64,000 bases of DNA from Roridomyces roridus (Eukaryota; Basidiomycota; Agaricomycetes; Agaricales; Mycenaceae). How positions within the stretch are numbered: the stretch's first letter is position 1; every line of letters begins with the position of its first letter. The position numbers were made by a program, and so were the translations under genes. The stretch is from assembly GCA_029378245.1 (NCBI GenBank), contig JARKIF010000144.1, forward strand, positions 1 to 64,000, in the 5' to 3' direction. Shown in pieces: positions 11,246 to 22,384 of the stretch. The notes beneath the pieces are model-generated. The model was given only the letters and a program-made list of their open reading frames with translations, searched no databases and was not told the origin of the DNA.

Positions 11246-14200
11246 ATGGCGTCCCAGAAGCGGACCATCCGTGTCGTATTCGAGGATGACTCCGCTGGCA
11301 GCGACCGCCCGCCGAAAATACGCAAAACAGCGGTCAGGAGGAGCGCTCCCTGACAACCTTTCTTGACCGATCTTTCTTTAGATTTCCATCCATGCGGACG
11401 CCACCAACGCAGAGCTCGCCAAGGAGATCGCTGATACCTTCAACCAGTCGGCAGGAATTAGGATGGAAATCGACGGTGGCTTCAAACTTCGCCCACAAGA
11501 GTGCGTACGGGTCTGCTTACCGTTCCTCATCCAACTCATGTTTTCAGCACCATCGATGTTATCGAGCCGAATTTCATTGTTTCAGCTCGCGTATGTGCGC
11601 CTCCGAGCCCAGACGTCGGGACAGAGTGCGTCCGCGTTTCCCGACCGGTTCCCTCTCTAACTGGCGAGCCTTCAGCACCATCGATCTCATCGAAGAGGAA
11701 ATCGTCTCCGATCTGCTAGATTCGTCAAGTGCGCCTCCATTGAAGCAAGAACCGATAGAAACCAAGGCCGAGCATCAGGATATGCCCTTGGACACCCCGG
11801 ACGCCATCGAGCGCTACAAAATCGGCTTCATCACCGCAGACCATGCCATCGCTCACGCCAAAGGGACCGCTAAAGAGCAGACTGAGGCCACGAATGGGGT
11901 ACTTGCATTCGACGGGGAGATGATAAGTGGGAACACGACCCTGGTGCGTGGACTTCCGTCGCATTCCAGTGAAAAACCTCATATGCTGCTCAGAGCGACC
12001 TCGAGCGTGAGGCTGCGCGTGTTCTCCAGTGGTCTTCATCCGATGATGCCAGTATGAACGTCGACGAAGTTCCGTGCCACCACGACGATTTCGCTTGTAG
12101 CTGCTCCATCTCCCAGAAACTCGAGAAAGACGGGATTTTCGACACACTCCACTGCCGTTTCACCCGTGATGGTTCGGACTGCATGCTGGATGACTGTCCC
12201 TACTCACACAGCAAGCTATTCGGTGCGTGTTGCATGCTTGCCGCATTGGCTGTGACTTGACAAGCACCCAGATGTCCCCGATGCAAAGTCCTCGACTTGC
12301 TCGCTGTGCGAGGAGGATCTCAGTGAGGAATGTCCGTATCAACTCGACTCCTCTGATCTTTTCTAGCCTCCCCTTGCCACCGTTGTGTCACTAGCAAGGA
12401 GGAATTCTGCCCTTTAGTCCAGGTACGCTCCTGCGTTGACTATTTTGGCCACTTTCGTGAGATCGTTCACAGAACGCCGGGTGTGGCCATCTACACCACG
12501 CGCACTGCTTACGCTCAGAGAGCGACCTCCGTGTCGCCCGCTGCCCGGCCGGCTGTCCCGTCCAACGTTTCCCGCGCGAGGCCGTCGACTTTGGCACGAG
12601 TGAACCGCACCTCATCATCGTCTGGGACGGCGATAAAGTCGACAGAATTCCAATCCAAGTTGATGGCGTCGCCCCGGGTGCGCCCATCATACTCACTGCC
12701 GACAAGACCGTCGAACTCGTGGAGGCGTTCCTCGAAGCAAGAACGACGGCGCTTTCCAACCTTTCTTTGCGTGTTCATTCAAGGGATCCTAAGACGAAGT
12801 ACCTTGTTCTCTTCCTCCATCGTACCTCCCGCTGATTCGCTTTCCAGCACGGTACGCTTCACGCACTCGGCTCTGGTTAGCGTCTGTCCTCTGTCGAGTC
12901 ACCTTGATCAAGGAAACCGCTTCATGCCGCTTTTCCCTGTCAAGGCCTTTGAGGCTGCTGACAGACAAACGAGTATGCCGCGGTCCACGGGATCTGGATT
13001 CAAAGTCGACCTACACACGTCGGGTGCTCCGATCATAGCCTGCGGATGCGTGTCCATTCGACAACTCCTTTCATCAAGCACGGTCACAGCCACGGGGACC
13101 ATCTGGCTCTACGCAGTGAAACGCACGCTCCCGACCGGCAATGGGGACGCAGAGCAGGATAAGGATAAGAAGCATTCAGCCTTCTTGGACGATGCGGCGT
13201 GGCAGCCGAGCGTTGAGCAGACACCGCGCGGGATGGCGGCGCTTCTCTCTTCCTTGTTTTTGTTCGGGAGTTCCCTGGATCCAAAGGGGGATGGGCTGCG
13301 GAAAGTCCTGGCTGCGGCGTTTGCAGTGCTGAGGTTCCCTCCTGCCATCCGAACGAGTACGTTGTTCTTCTTTTTTTCTTGACGCGGCACTGATTGGAAT
13401 TGGTAGTGGCTGCACTCGCTTCGAAAAAGGTCCCGAGACAAGAGGAGAAGGCGGCGCTGGCCGAGGTTCTGTATCAGGCGTTGGGGGCGTTTTCTTCCAG
13501 AGGACCAGCGGCTATTGTTGGTCGCGATTCGCGCCGTTTCGAGACGGTGAGTGGAATCTCTGTACTGAATTTGTTCAGCTAACAGTGTTCTAGGTCCGCA
13601 TTTTGTTGGCCTATTTTGCGAGCGCTGCAAATGCCGATTCCGGCGTGCCGTCCGAGCCACCTTTCGAGGACGTTCCTCTTGAATGCGAGCTATCGCGTAA
13701 ACGGCTCCGCGATCCAGTCTCCATGAACGACGACAATGTCGAGTGGGCCGTTGCAGCTCTTTATCAGCCAGGCGGCGCGTTGTTCCGCCCCGAACGTGTC
13801 ATCTCGGTGAACGACTTATCAGCCCAAGACTCCTCGATCATGAACCTCCTCCCATCCATACCAGCCCTGAACGCACCCACCGCCCTCCTCCTTCGCGTAG
13901 CTGCCATCGGGTCTGCGCCGCCCGCGTTTATCGCCACGCTCGACTCTGCCGCCCGCGATTTCGACGCGGCAATTCGGCGCGCAAATCAGACGGATCTGGG
14001 GAGCCATGGGCCGTTGGATCTCAAGTCTATGGATGTTGTCCCGCCTTGTATCGTCGTCGATCAGCAGGTATGCTGTGTACTCTCACCCCAGTCCGCTTCT
14101 GATCCTCCCGTACTAGGGTTGTTGGCCGTCTTCACCGGCCGTGGGTGTGGGGCGAGCCGTGATGTGAATTTCTTCCGTCCAACGTGCGTTTGTTCATAGG

Positions 14201-17200
14201 CATCCTGCTCCTATACCCACGTCTCACACAGGAATGGAGGCGACAAGGAGGTGAACGTTAATGAAGTCAGCCACGCTTTGCAAAACGTTATCAAGGCGCG
14301 TCAAGCGGAGGATACTTGGCAAGTAGATAGTTTTGACGGGGTTGTGAGTCTCTCGCGCACGCCGGATGAGGTGAGTTGAACTCTTTTGAAATCGTCTGAC
14401 CTCGAACAACACTGATTGCACCGTGGGTAGGCCATCGTCCTGTGCTTGGATCTAAGCGAATCCATGAGTGCGAAATCGGGGGTCGTTGGGTCCTCAAACT
14501 TGGATAACGATTCAGACGACGATGCCTGTGACGACGAGGCTCAGGAAATCGCTGCGCGATGTGTTGAAAGTCTGGACTACGATGAAATTCTTGATTCAGG
14601 CCAGACTCCTTCGACTTGCCTGTACTTTAGTTTGATCAATTGGTCCGTTCAGCCAAGACATATTTACAGACGCTTCATCGCGAATGTCATTATCCAAGGC
14701 TCACTCTCGCTGACCGTTCTTACCCGCGTGGGGAGGGACTTCTAGAGAATCTGACCACTCTGGCGTCGAGGGAGCTCGTTGACGCGACGGAGGAGGACGA
14801 CTCTGACATGGACCAGTCGAAGGTATACATTCGTTATCTTGTAACCTCGGCGTTGTTCACCAGGTGTTCCAGCTTGCGTGTTTCGTCTCAGCGACAGGCG
14901 ACTCTGAGCAGAGGGAGGATCTGCGACAGTACCTCTTGATGGCTCAGATATGGATAACATCGGGACTGCACCTTTCGATGTTCCTCGAAAGTTTGTCGAT
15001 TTCAGGTGAGAGCTTCATTCTCATTGCGTGTGCGTCCAGGAACTGAACGACCGTATGACCAGCACGGGCGAACTTTTGACTGATCCCGTTCTTCCTAACG
15101 ATGCCCCGCACGGAGTGTTTGTCAATGTCGGCGTTCGCTCGATACTGGATCAAACCCGTTGGCCGATGGGGCACATTGTGCCGTCGGGGCAAACGGCGTC
15201 CCAGCTGAAGAAGGCTGTTGCGGCTTGGGTACGTGATTGTCACTGATTCTAAAATCAACCCTCACATTCTCTTAGGTTGCGGGTAAAGACCTTTTACCTC
15301 GCAAACAAAAGAGTCTCATCGACGTGAGCCCGATTCACGGCGGAGAGACGATCACCTGGCACCTCCTGAAGAGCACGACGACCCGGACGCTGTATGCTTT
15401 GGCCCATCGCGCCACGTCTGCGAAATACTCGATCTTTTCCCTCAGAATTTCTGGTGGCGTGCTCAGCACCACGATCCAGGACTCGTCTATGTTGACTTTG
15501 GGGCAAGTCTTGCCAAACGGCGGACTCGTCGTCATGGCTCAGCACATTCCGCACAAGCGTGGCACTGTGACCGTCGAGATCACCACCCATCGCCCTCCTC
15601 TTAGATTGGTCCTCCCCAAGGAATCTTCCTCGGGTTTGCTCGTACTCAGCTATGCTGCTGTCTATGCCGAAGACTGCGCAATGGATGACACTATGATTTG
15701 GTCCGAATCACCTTCTTTTCATTCCACGCGTCCATTCACCGGTTTGATAGGTATGATCTTCAGAAATCCGATGGCTTCCGCCGCGGCAATGTCTTGGAGC
15801 CTCAACAGCCGCTCAAAATTACACAACAATATTTGCCAAGGAACGCGATCCAGTTGGAGTTGTCTCCGTGGCGCCCGACGAGCGGCGCTCGTCGGGCTCG
15901 GCGTGAGAGCCGCCATTTGACGCGCTTGGAGTTATTGAAGGAGTTGTTCAATGTTTTTTTGAATCGCGCGGTAGGCTCTGTTGTCTTGTGGTGAGAGTTT
16001 CAAGCAGCTTATTCGTCTTAGGGCTCTTTTGATACCTCCGTGTCTTTGGTCCTGGGGCTCGTCACGTGTGCGTGGTTTACCCCTCTGTATTCTCCAAGCA
16101 ATATCCGATGACTTTCTCCCAGTTTCGAATTATACCTCGGTGGACCAAGAGCTCACGCCCATCTTTGAGAACTTCCGGGAAAAACTCGAAGACAAGGACG
16201 CCTACGGAGAGACCGCTGTATATGACGCGCTCGATTCGGCGAGGCGCGTGCTAACAGAGTATCGACCTGACCTGCCCAAGCTCCGCAAACGTATAATCAT
16301 CGTCTCAGACGGGGATGATACCAACTCGCGGATATCAGCGCCGGCTGTCTGCTTGGCTCTACAACGGGCTGGCATTATCGTGGATTCGGTGCAAGTCGGT
16401 CCCACTAGCGATCCTACGTTGCGCGCTATATCCGTTGCGACTGGTAGGCATGGCGTTCTGTCGGGTGCTCTTGCTGACAAAATCACAGGAGGCTATCGAT
16501 TCTCTCCCAATACCTCTCTCGGGGACGCACTCAGTATCTTCGTACGTGTCGATTCTTCCATAGAATTCAATATACTCATTGGAGTAGGACCTCGAAACCA
16601 TGTTGTACTCTGCCGAACGTCCGCCTCGCGAAAACGAAGCGAAAGCCGAATTGCTCTCATCCCGCGTTCCGCTGAGCTTTTATGCGAATAAGCACAGCTA
16701 CCCCATCGACCCGATTACTGTCGACCGGTTCCCTCCCCGGGCGCTTCATCCACGGTTCAAACAGAGGGTCAAGGCGGCTGAGAAGGTTACTGGGAGGGTG
16801 GGTGGTAATGACCGTGTGAAGAAGATTATGCGCGAGGTGAGCTGCGTTTGGATGCCTGGTGTTAATGGCTCACGTTGCATTGAAGATCAAAGAGATGGTG
16901 GTGACACCTCATAAAAACATCGACCTCTACGTCGTCGATGGCGATATGTCGTTCTTGAAAGCCGTTATTGAAGCACCGAACGGAATTGACTGCCCGTACA
17001 GTGGTGGCACTTTCCTTGTTACGTGCAACCTGCCAGCTGGATATCCGCGCGACGCTCCGGAGGTGCGATTTGTGACTACCATCATGCATCCGAACGTGAG
17101 TGGCTATCTATTTTTTGGGTCCACGGCAACTCAACCCAAATCAATACAGGTCTCTAAACAAGGCAAAGTAAGTCGTCCCCCGCGTTTTTAAAGGCCGCGG

Positions 17201-17505
17201 TGACTCATTGACCGCAGGTTTGTATTGCGGAACTGGGGCGTTTGTGGCAACCCGAAATTACTTTGAAGGAGATTTTCCGCCAGGTGTATGGAATTTTGCT
17301 GACGCCTGACCTTGAAAATCCGCTGGAGGTTCAGAATTCCTTGAAGTATTGTGCGTGCGCGGCTTCTGGGTATCGCTGCATTTGACTGACTCTTCGCAAT
17401 TCGGCAGACGAGGACGATGGGTCGTATGCGATGGCGGTAGCGGAAGCTACCAAGCGGCATGCTTCGAAGAATCGAGCGCAGTGGAAGGAGGAATTAGATG
17501 GCTAA
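11246..17505 (+). CDS. Giant ubiquitin-system fusion: Ubl, RING-like, vWA, U-box-like and C-terminal E2 (UBC) domains
   Basis: Many exons. Exons 1-2 (11246-11332, 11382-11500) encode a ubiquitin-like start (KRTIRVVFEDD, IRMEIDGGFKLRPQ). A Cys/His-rich part (11994-12222) is followed by a RING-like zinc site (CSLCEEDL..CHRCVTSKEEFCPL..CGHLHHAHC..CPAGC; 12272-12560). A vWA domain opens near 14430 (CLDLSESMS, the DxSxS metal site) and closes at 15920-16690 (IIIVSDGDDTNS). Between its halves lie a U-box-like segment (LLTDPVLPN..LKKAVAAWV, 15060-15235) and a second ubiquitin-like region (15360-15600). The end (16870-17505) is an E2 fold: the HPN motif, an 18-base microexon at 17150-17167, then GKVCIAEL, with the catalytic Cys codon at 17221-17223. 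E2s pass ubiquitin to substrates, and RING/U-box domains normally recruit E2s, so one chain may hold both activities. Some joins (12810-12950, 14140-14230, 16060-16110) are unresolved; two neighbouring genes cannot be fully excluded. Confidence 0.75.
11548..11590 (+). other. Candidate alternative exon (paralogue of the exon at 11676)
   Basis: Begins CACCATCGATGTTATCGAG and follows a TTTTCAG acceptor. The next exon (11676-11898) begins CACCATCGATCTCATCGA and follows CTTCAG. Each can follow the phase-2 exon ending at 11500, and each ends in phase 0 so as to join the exon at 11994. Using both in a row would break the frame. They therefore look like mutually exclusive exons, or one live exon and one dead copy. 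Confidence 0.45.
15873..15897. repeat. Perfect 11-base hairpin inside the coding sequence
   Basis: GCCCGACGAGC, a three-base spacer, then its exact complement, within the exon before the second half of the vWA domain. Confidence 0.7.
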
Positions 17506-18008
17506 ATCCACTGTTGTAACCGTCGTTGTATTTACATGCTTGATCGTTTCATTCCAGCTGCAGCGCCCGGTCTTGATTCATATTGGAAGACGAGGTGTGT
17601 TATTTCTGGACTCGACCCTCAAGGCCTTGATGCCTTTAAGGAGCGGTGTTCCGAATTGCCTAGAAAGCAACACACGGTAGTCGGCTTGATTGAACCGTTC
17701 TGCCAAGAACGGACCAAGGTTCAAAAAAGATGGTACTAGTTGAATGCGCTTCAAATGTTGAATAGGCGGGTCACAGGATGTGGAAATAGCGGGGTAAAAT
17801 CTTGAAAACATGGAGGAACGACTGCGGGGTATTTGCTCCGAGTCCGTGAACCTCATGGGCCGTTTCGGAATGTAAACGGAAAGAAGGCATGTATCACAAT
17901 CCTTCCGCAAAGACCGGGGGCGGCCCGCGGAACACCGCGCGTCCTTTGGCGAGGCTCGACATAAAAGCCAGCATCTCTTTTTGAAGGAGTACTACCAAGT
18001 TTTCAAGA
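17506..18008. other. Intergenic with promoter of NmrA-like copy 1
   Basis: No gene seen. A TATA-like CATAAAAGCC lies at about 17960-17969, some 40 bases before the ATG. The same string with one extra A (CATAAAAAGCC) precedes copy 2 at 20186-20196, so the promoter was duplicated with the gene. Confidence 0.6.
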
Positions 18009-19337
18009 ATGCCCATCATCACAATTTTTACTGCGACGGGAACCCAGGGTGAGATGTATGCACACCGAGAAGACCAGTTAGTTGTTAACAATCTTTTGTC
18101 AGGTTCATCCGTTCTTGAAGCCATCCTCGCTGACGGGAAATACACCCCACGCGCCGTCACCCGCAACGTCGACTCCGCCGCCTGCAAGGCGCTCATCGCT
18201 CGCGGCGTCGAGGTTGTCTCTGGTAATTTGTGGGACAAGGAGAGTGTGAAAAAGGCTCTTCGTGGGAGTGAGGCTGTCTGTATTCGGGGTGCGTGTTGCG
18301 CATGCAGTTTCTAAGTGCCTCAACTGATTTCGAATCATCGTTGCTACAGAACGTCAACTACTGGGATCCTGAAGTGCGGAATTCAACCGATCCGCAGGGC
18401 AAGGGCAAGATCGTGCAAGGCAAGAATCTCGTGGACGCCGCCAAGGAGGAAGGCGTCAAGTTTTTCATTTGGAGGTCTGTTGATTCGATTCCCGTTTGTG
18501 CGTACATCAACCAAAATCTTCTGCAGTACCCTTGAGAATGCAACAAAGGAATCAAATGGACTGTATACGCACGGTTATCATGTTGACAGTGAGGATTGTC
18601 GATCCTTCCATTCCACCACACAGTGATGATCTCTTTCTTTCTTTCCAGACAAGACTGTGATAGAGGAATATCTCAAAGAATCCGGCGTCCCCTACACGTG
18701 TGTTGCCACGGGTTGGTTTGGGGAGAATCTCTGGAAGTGCATTTCAACTCTCCCCCCTCGTTTCCTTTTTGTTGGCTGATCGAATGAATCTATTCAGCTT
18801 AAACTCTCTAGAAAAGACAGAAACCGGCGACTACGTCATCCCAATCCCGAAGTTCGGTCCAGAGGACACTCAGAGCTCGACCTGGGTAGCGCATGACCTC
18901 GGGCAGGCAGCCGTCGCCTTGCTCAACAACTATACCAATCCGAACAAAGCCGTGTTGGGCAAGGTGTACCCCGTCATCACCATGAAGTTCAAGTATCCCG
19001 AGTTCGCTGCAGCCATTGCCACGGGTGGGTTCTTTCGGTTTTCCTGCATTGCTTGCGCTGAGTTGGTCTGAATCGCAGCTATCGGCAAGGAGGTCACGTT
19101 CGTCTCACCCCCCGAGTGCCGGGTGTGAGGAGCTCGATGAAATGGTACCTTGTAGTCTTCTCCAACCTGAAATCGCTCCTTTTGTTGACAAGTCGGGCAA
19201 TGCAGTTCTCGTTCCAAACTAAAATCGGCTTGTACCGCCACACACCTTTCCCCAACCCGGACCTTGTGGCGCTGGGCGTCAAATTCGGGACAATGGAGGA
19301 GTTTATTCAGGCTGAGGTTGTACCCCGGTTCAAGTAA
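18009..19337 (+). CDS. NmrA-like NAD(P)-binding reductase, tandem copy 1
   Basis: Starts MPIITIFTATGTQG, the nucleotide-binding loop of NmrA-like short-chain dehydrogenase-type proteins. Later motifs are ARGVEVVSGNLWD, GKNLVDAAKEEGVKFFIWS, YLKESGVPYT, TGWFGENLW and ATAIGKEVTF; the stop is at 19335-19337. It has introns at 18049-18102 and 18475-18536 that copy 2 lacks. It also has four extra bases at about 18276-18288, just before a donor shared with copy 2. Splicing at that donor would break the frame, while a weaker GTCTGT at 18276 would restore it. The family binds NAD(P), and members act as redox sensors or reductases. The substrate is unknown. Possibly damaged, so function is uncertain. 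Confidence 0.75.
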
Positions 19338-19369
19338 ATAAAATGACCGTAATGGACCCCCATTAAATA

Positions 19370-19520
19370 TTGATGCGCCTCTTTTCCGAGTCCATCTGAT
19401 GCGCTCCATGAGTGCCGAAATGCCCGGTTTGATGGGAACGGTAGTGCGCAGCCAGTGGTTGAAATATTCCTCAAATACTGTGGTCTTCAACACCCAACTC
19501 GAAGTCCTCAGCAACTTGTG
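19370..19520 (-). pseudogene. Fragment of a GT90/CAP10 glycosyltransferase gene
   Basis: Minus-strand reading gives VLKTTVFEEYFNHWLR, VPIKPGISALMERIRW, which matches the C-terminal part of the glycosyltransferase gene at 45011-46913 (VFKATLFEEYFNDWLR..). No other exon of that gene lies nearby. The fragment overlaps the 3' end of NmrA-like copy 1 only in its flank. Confidence 0.75.
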
Positions 19521-20185
19521 AACGACTGAATGCGAGCGTAGACTCGGCACTTCGGCACCTCCTGGCTATGAAATCAACCCATGATAAGTTTCTTGAAGAG
19601 CGAGCTCGTGCAGCGACGATTGAGCTAAGGACCAGCTGGACCAGGAACAAGCCACGTGCAGCGGGGCGGGGGCGGAGACGGAAGCGGAAGCGGCGGCGGC
19701 ATATTAGCCAATCTCGATGTGATAGCAGCCGGATCACCACCTGACGTGATTACCAGTCACGATTGGCGTGATTTCTGCGTCGGAATCACCTTTACTATTA
19801 GCCCCGGTAGGTAGCTCCTCCGCTGGAAACGAGCCATCCTACTCGTTGTACTACTACTAGCACTTAATCATCACACCTGTGGCAACGCGGTCTGATTCCT
19901 ATCTTGAAACGAGGTGCGTTATATGGAGACGCGGTGTTCCGGCAGACGGGGGCGAGAATATTAATGAATGTCGATGCAAACACTGACGTGATCGGCGCCG
20001 AATGAGATGGGCCTGGCTTCTCCCGTTAATTTGTATCCCCAGAGGTGCGCCGCGCGGTCAGGTCCGTGTTGCCCATTGAATGTGGTCGAACATGATCACC
20101 ATCGGCACTGAGCGCCCCCGCTGAGACCGGGCAGCTGTCCAACGGAACACCGCCTCAAGAAGGTGTTGGGGAAGATAGCGCTCAG
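19521..20185. other. Intergenic between the NmrA-like genes
   Basis: GC-rich at 19660-19700, otherwise unremarkable. No gene seen. Confidence 0.5.
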
Positions 20186-20196
20186 CATAAAAAGCC
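20186..20196 (+). promoter_or_regulatory. TATA-like box of NmrA-like copy 2
   Basis: CATAAAAAGCC followed by AGCATCTC, about 40 bases before the ATG at 20232. The block is conserved before copy 1. Confidence 0.55.
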
Positions 20197-20231
20197 AGCA
20201 TCTCGCTTACCGATGTCGCAATAACCACATC

Positions 20232-21420
20232 ATGCCCATCATCTCCATCTTCACTGCAACGGGAACTCAGGGCTCGTCCGTCCTCGACGCTGTCCTCGCT
20301 GACGGGAAATATACCCCGCGCGCTATCACGCGTAACGTTGATTCCGCGGCCAGCCAGGCCCTCATCGCTCGCGGCGTCGAGGTCGTCGCGGGGAACCTGT
20401 GGGACAAGGAGAGTGTGAAGAAGGCTATTCGTGGGAGCGAGGCTGTGTTTGGGGTGCGTCTTGCAGCTGGTCTTTTGTCTTTCTTGGACTGATTTATGCG
20501 GGCGATTCAGAATGTCAACTTCTGGGATCCTGAAATCTACAATCCCGACGATTCGCAAGGCAAGGGCGAGCTCGTGCAAGGCAAAAATCTTGTCGACGCC
20601 GCCAAGGAGGAGGGCATCAAGTTTTTCATCTGGAGTACCCTCCCGAATGCCACCAAGGAGTCCAAGGGGTTGTACACGCACATCTATCACGTTGACAGTG
20701 CGCAAATTCTCTCTTGCTGGAGACCACTCGCTCACTCATTTTTCTTTGCAGACAAGGCAGTGACCGAACAGTATCTCAAAGAATCCGGCATCCCCTACGC
20801 ATGTTTGTCGACTGGCTGGTTCTTGGAGAATCTGTGGAAGTGCGTGCCTTCTTCTCCTCTATTGACTACGTGAATGAACGAATGCACTCCAGAATCGGAT
20901 CCCTCACAAAGACGGAAACCGGCAACTACATCGTCCCAATCCCCAAATACGGTCCCGAGGACCACCAAAGCGCCACCTGGGTAGCGCACGAACTCGGGCA
21001 GGCAGCCGTCGCCTTGCTCAAAAACTACGCCGACCCGAGTAAGGGCGTGTTGGGTAAGACGTACCCTGTGATTACCGCCAAGTTCACGTATCCCGAGTTC
21101 ACTGCCGCTATCTCCAAGGGTGAGTTCAAGGTTCGATTCCACTGCTTGTAGTTGACGCCGAGCTTGCAGCGATTGGGAAGGAGGTGACGTTCATCTCACC
21201 TCCGACTGCGGGGGCGGAGGAGCTCGATGAGATGGTGTGTTGCGTCCTTCTCTCCATAATCGTTCCTTTGCTGACAAGTTGGTCGTAGTTCTTGTACCAG
21301 GCGAAGATTGGAATGTACAACGACACACCCATCCCGAACCCCGACCTCGTTGCGCTTGGCGTCAAATTCGGGACGCTGGAAGAATTCATTCAGGCGGAGG
21401 TTGTGCATCGGTTCAAGTAA
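20232..21420 (+). CDS. NmrA-like NAD(P)-binding reductase, tandem copy 2
   Basis: Starts MPIISIFTATGTQGSSVLDA in one uninterrupted exon. It continues through ARGVEVVAGNLWDKESVKKA, NVNFWDPEIYN, NLVDAAKEEGIKFFIWSTL, YLKESGIPYACLSTGWFLEN, ETGNYIVPIPKYGPED and TYPVITAKFTYPEF to the stop at 21418-21420. Introns occur near 20455-20510, 20700-20752, 20838-20895, 21120-21168 and 21236-21288. All exon phases agree, so this copy is intact, unlike copy 1. It is probably a Rossmann-fold reductase or redox-sensing protein of the NmrA group; there is no substrate clue in the neighbourhood. Confidence 0.85.
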
Positions 21421-21464
21421 ATATGTATGTAGTTGGGTTCGCCAAAATAGAATCATTGAAAGTC

Positions 21465-22107
21465 CCGCCGCTCCGCCTCAGGCCTCAGTGGTTAAGAAAA
21501 TCAATAACCAAAAGATCCGCTCAGTTTCTCCAGTTTCTGGGGAAAAGTTGACCGCAGCGTGTTGCCTAGGTCCAATCGGTGAGAAGCGGGCGATGTTGAG
21601 CGACGATGCACCTAGTGTTTTCTGTTGATTTTCCCCCCGCGTTAGTCGGATGATGAACCTGCGAAAACAAGTGATTTACCAGCCAGACGCCGTGTTCGCG
21701 TGTTCGACGGAAAGAAAAGGTAGCATATCTTGCCGTCATCGTCTTGGGCGTATCGCACAAGGTAGGGTGATCCAGCCCAGGTCCATAGGCGGCACTTTCT
21801 GCCTATCGACGCTCAAAGCTCAGACTCGCTCCCAATTCTATAATATCAGGGACACACCTGTTCAGCTCGTGCCTTGCCTCCAATTCCTTCCAGGGGCGTT
21901 CGTCTCCGTCGATAGCGAACGTCTTGGAAGCCCAATTAATCGTAGCGACCGAGCCCGCCCGCGGGTCAGAAACCTCAGTCAACGTCCGGGTGAACCTCCG
22001 CTGAGGCTTTGTGCCTGTGGTTATCGTGTACTGTATGGTTCCATCCGGTGCGGTGATGGCGCTGTTTAGAAAGTCTTTCTCTTGGAATCGTAATGAGATG
22101 GGGGATG
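21465..22107 (-). pseudogene. DUF6593 family, copy 4, start codon deleted
   Basis: Minus-strand exons read SLRFQEKDFLNSAITAPDG, ATINWASKTFAIDGDERPW, KCRLWTWAGSPYLVRYAQDD and HAAVNFSPETGETERIFWLL. Compared with copy 3, twelve bases containing the ATG are missing (ACATCCCCCATCTC against ACATCCCCC-ATGTCTTGCGCC-ATCTC). The upstream frame meets a TGA with no other ATG, so translation cannot begin at the usual place. The rest is largely open, although the second exon also drifts out of frame near 21700. Confidence 0.75.
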
Positions 22108-22384
22108 TGAGAGTAGAGATACCGACTTGTACAACGACGATAACCGGTCACTATTGCCCACGCAAAGCTATGTACTTTAGTTCAAATCAAATAGACCAAA
22201 GAAGTGGGTTCCTCCGTGTGTGAATATAAAGCCTTTTGTCAGAGCTAGTCACAGCGCGAGGACGACTCGCTGGTCAGGAGAGCAAGTAGAAAGCTGATAG
22301 TGCTGCGTTCGACCAGTTTAGGCATTCTGTATGATATTGAGAAAGGGCAGAACGCCAAGGCCAGGGAATATGAACATACGTCGC

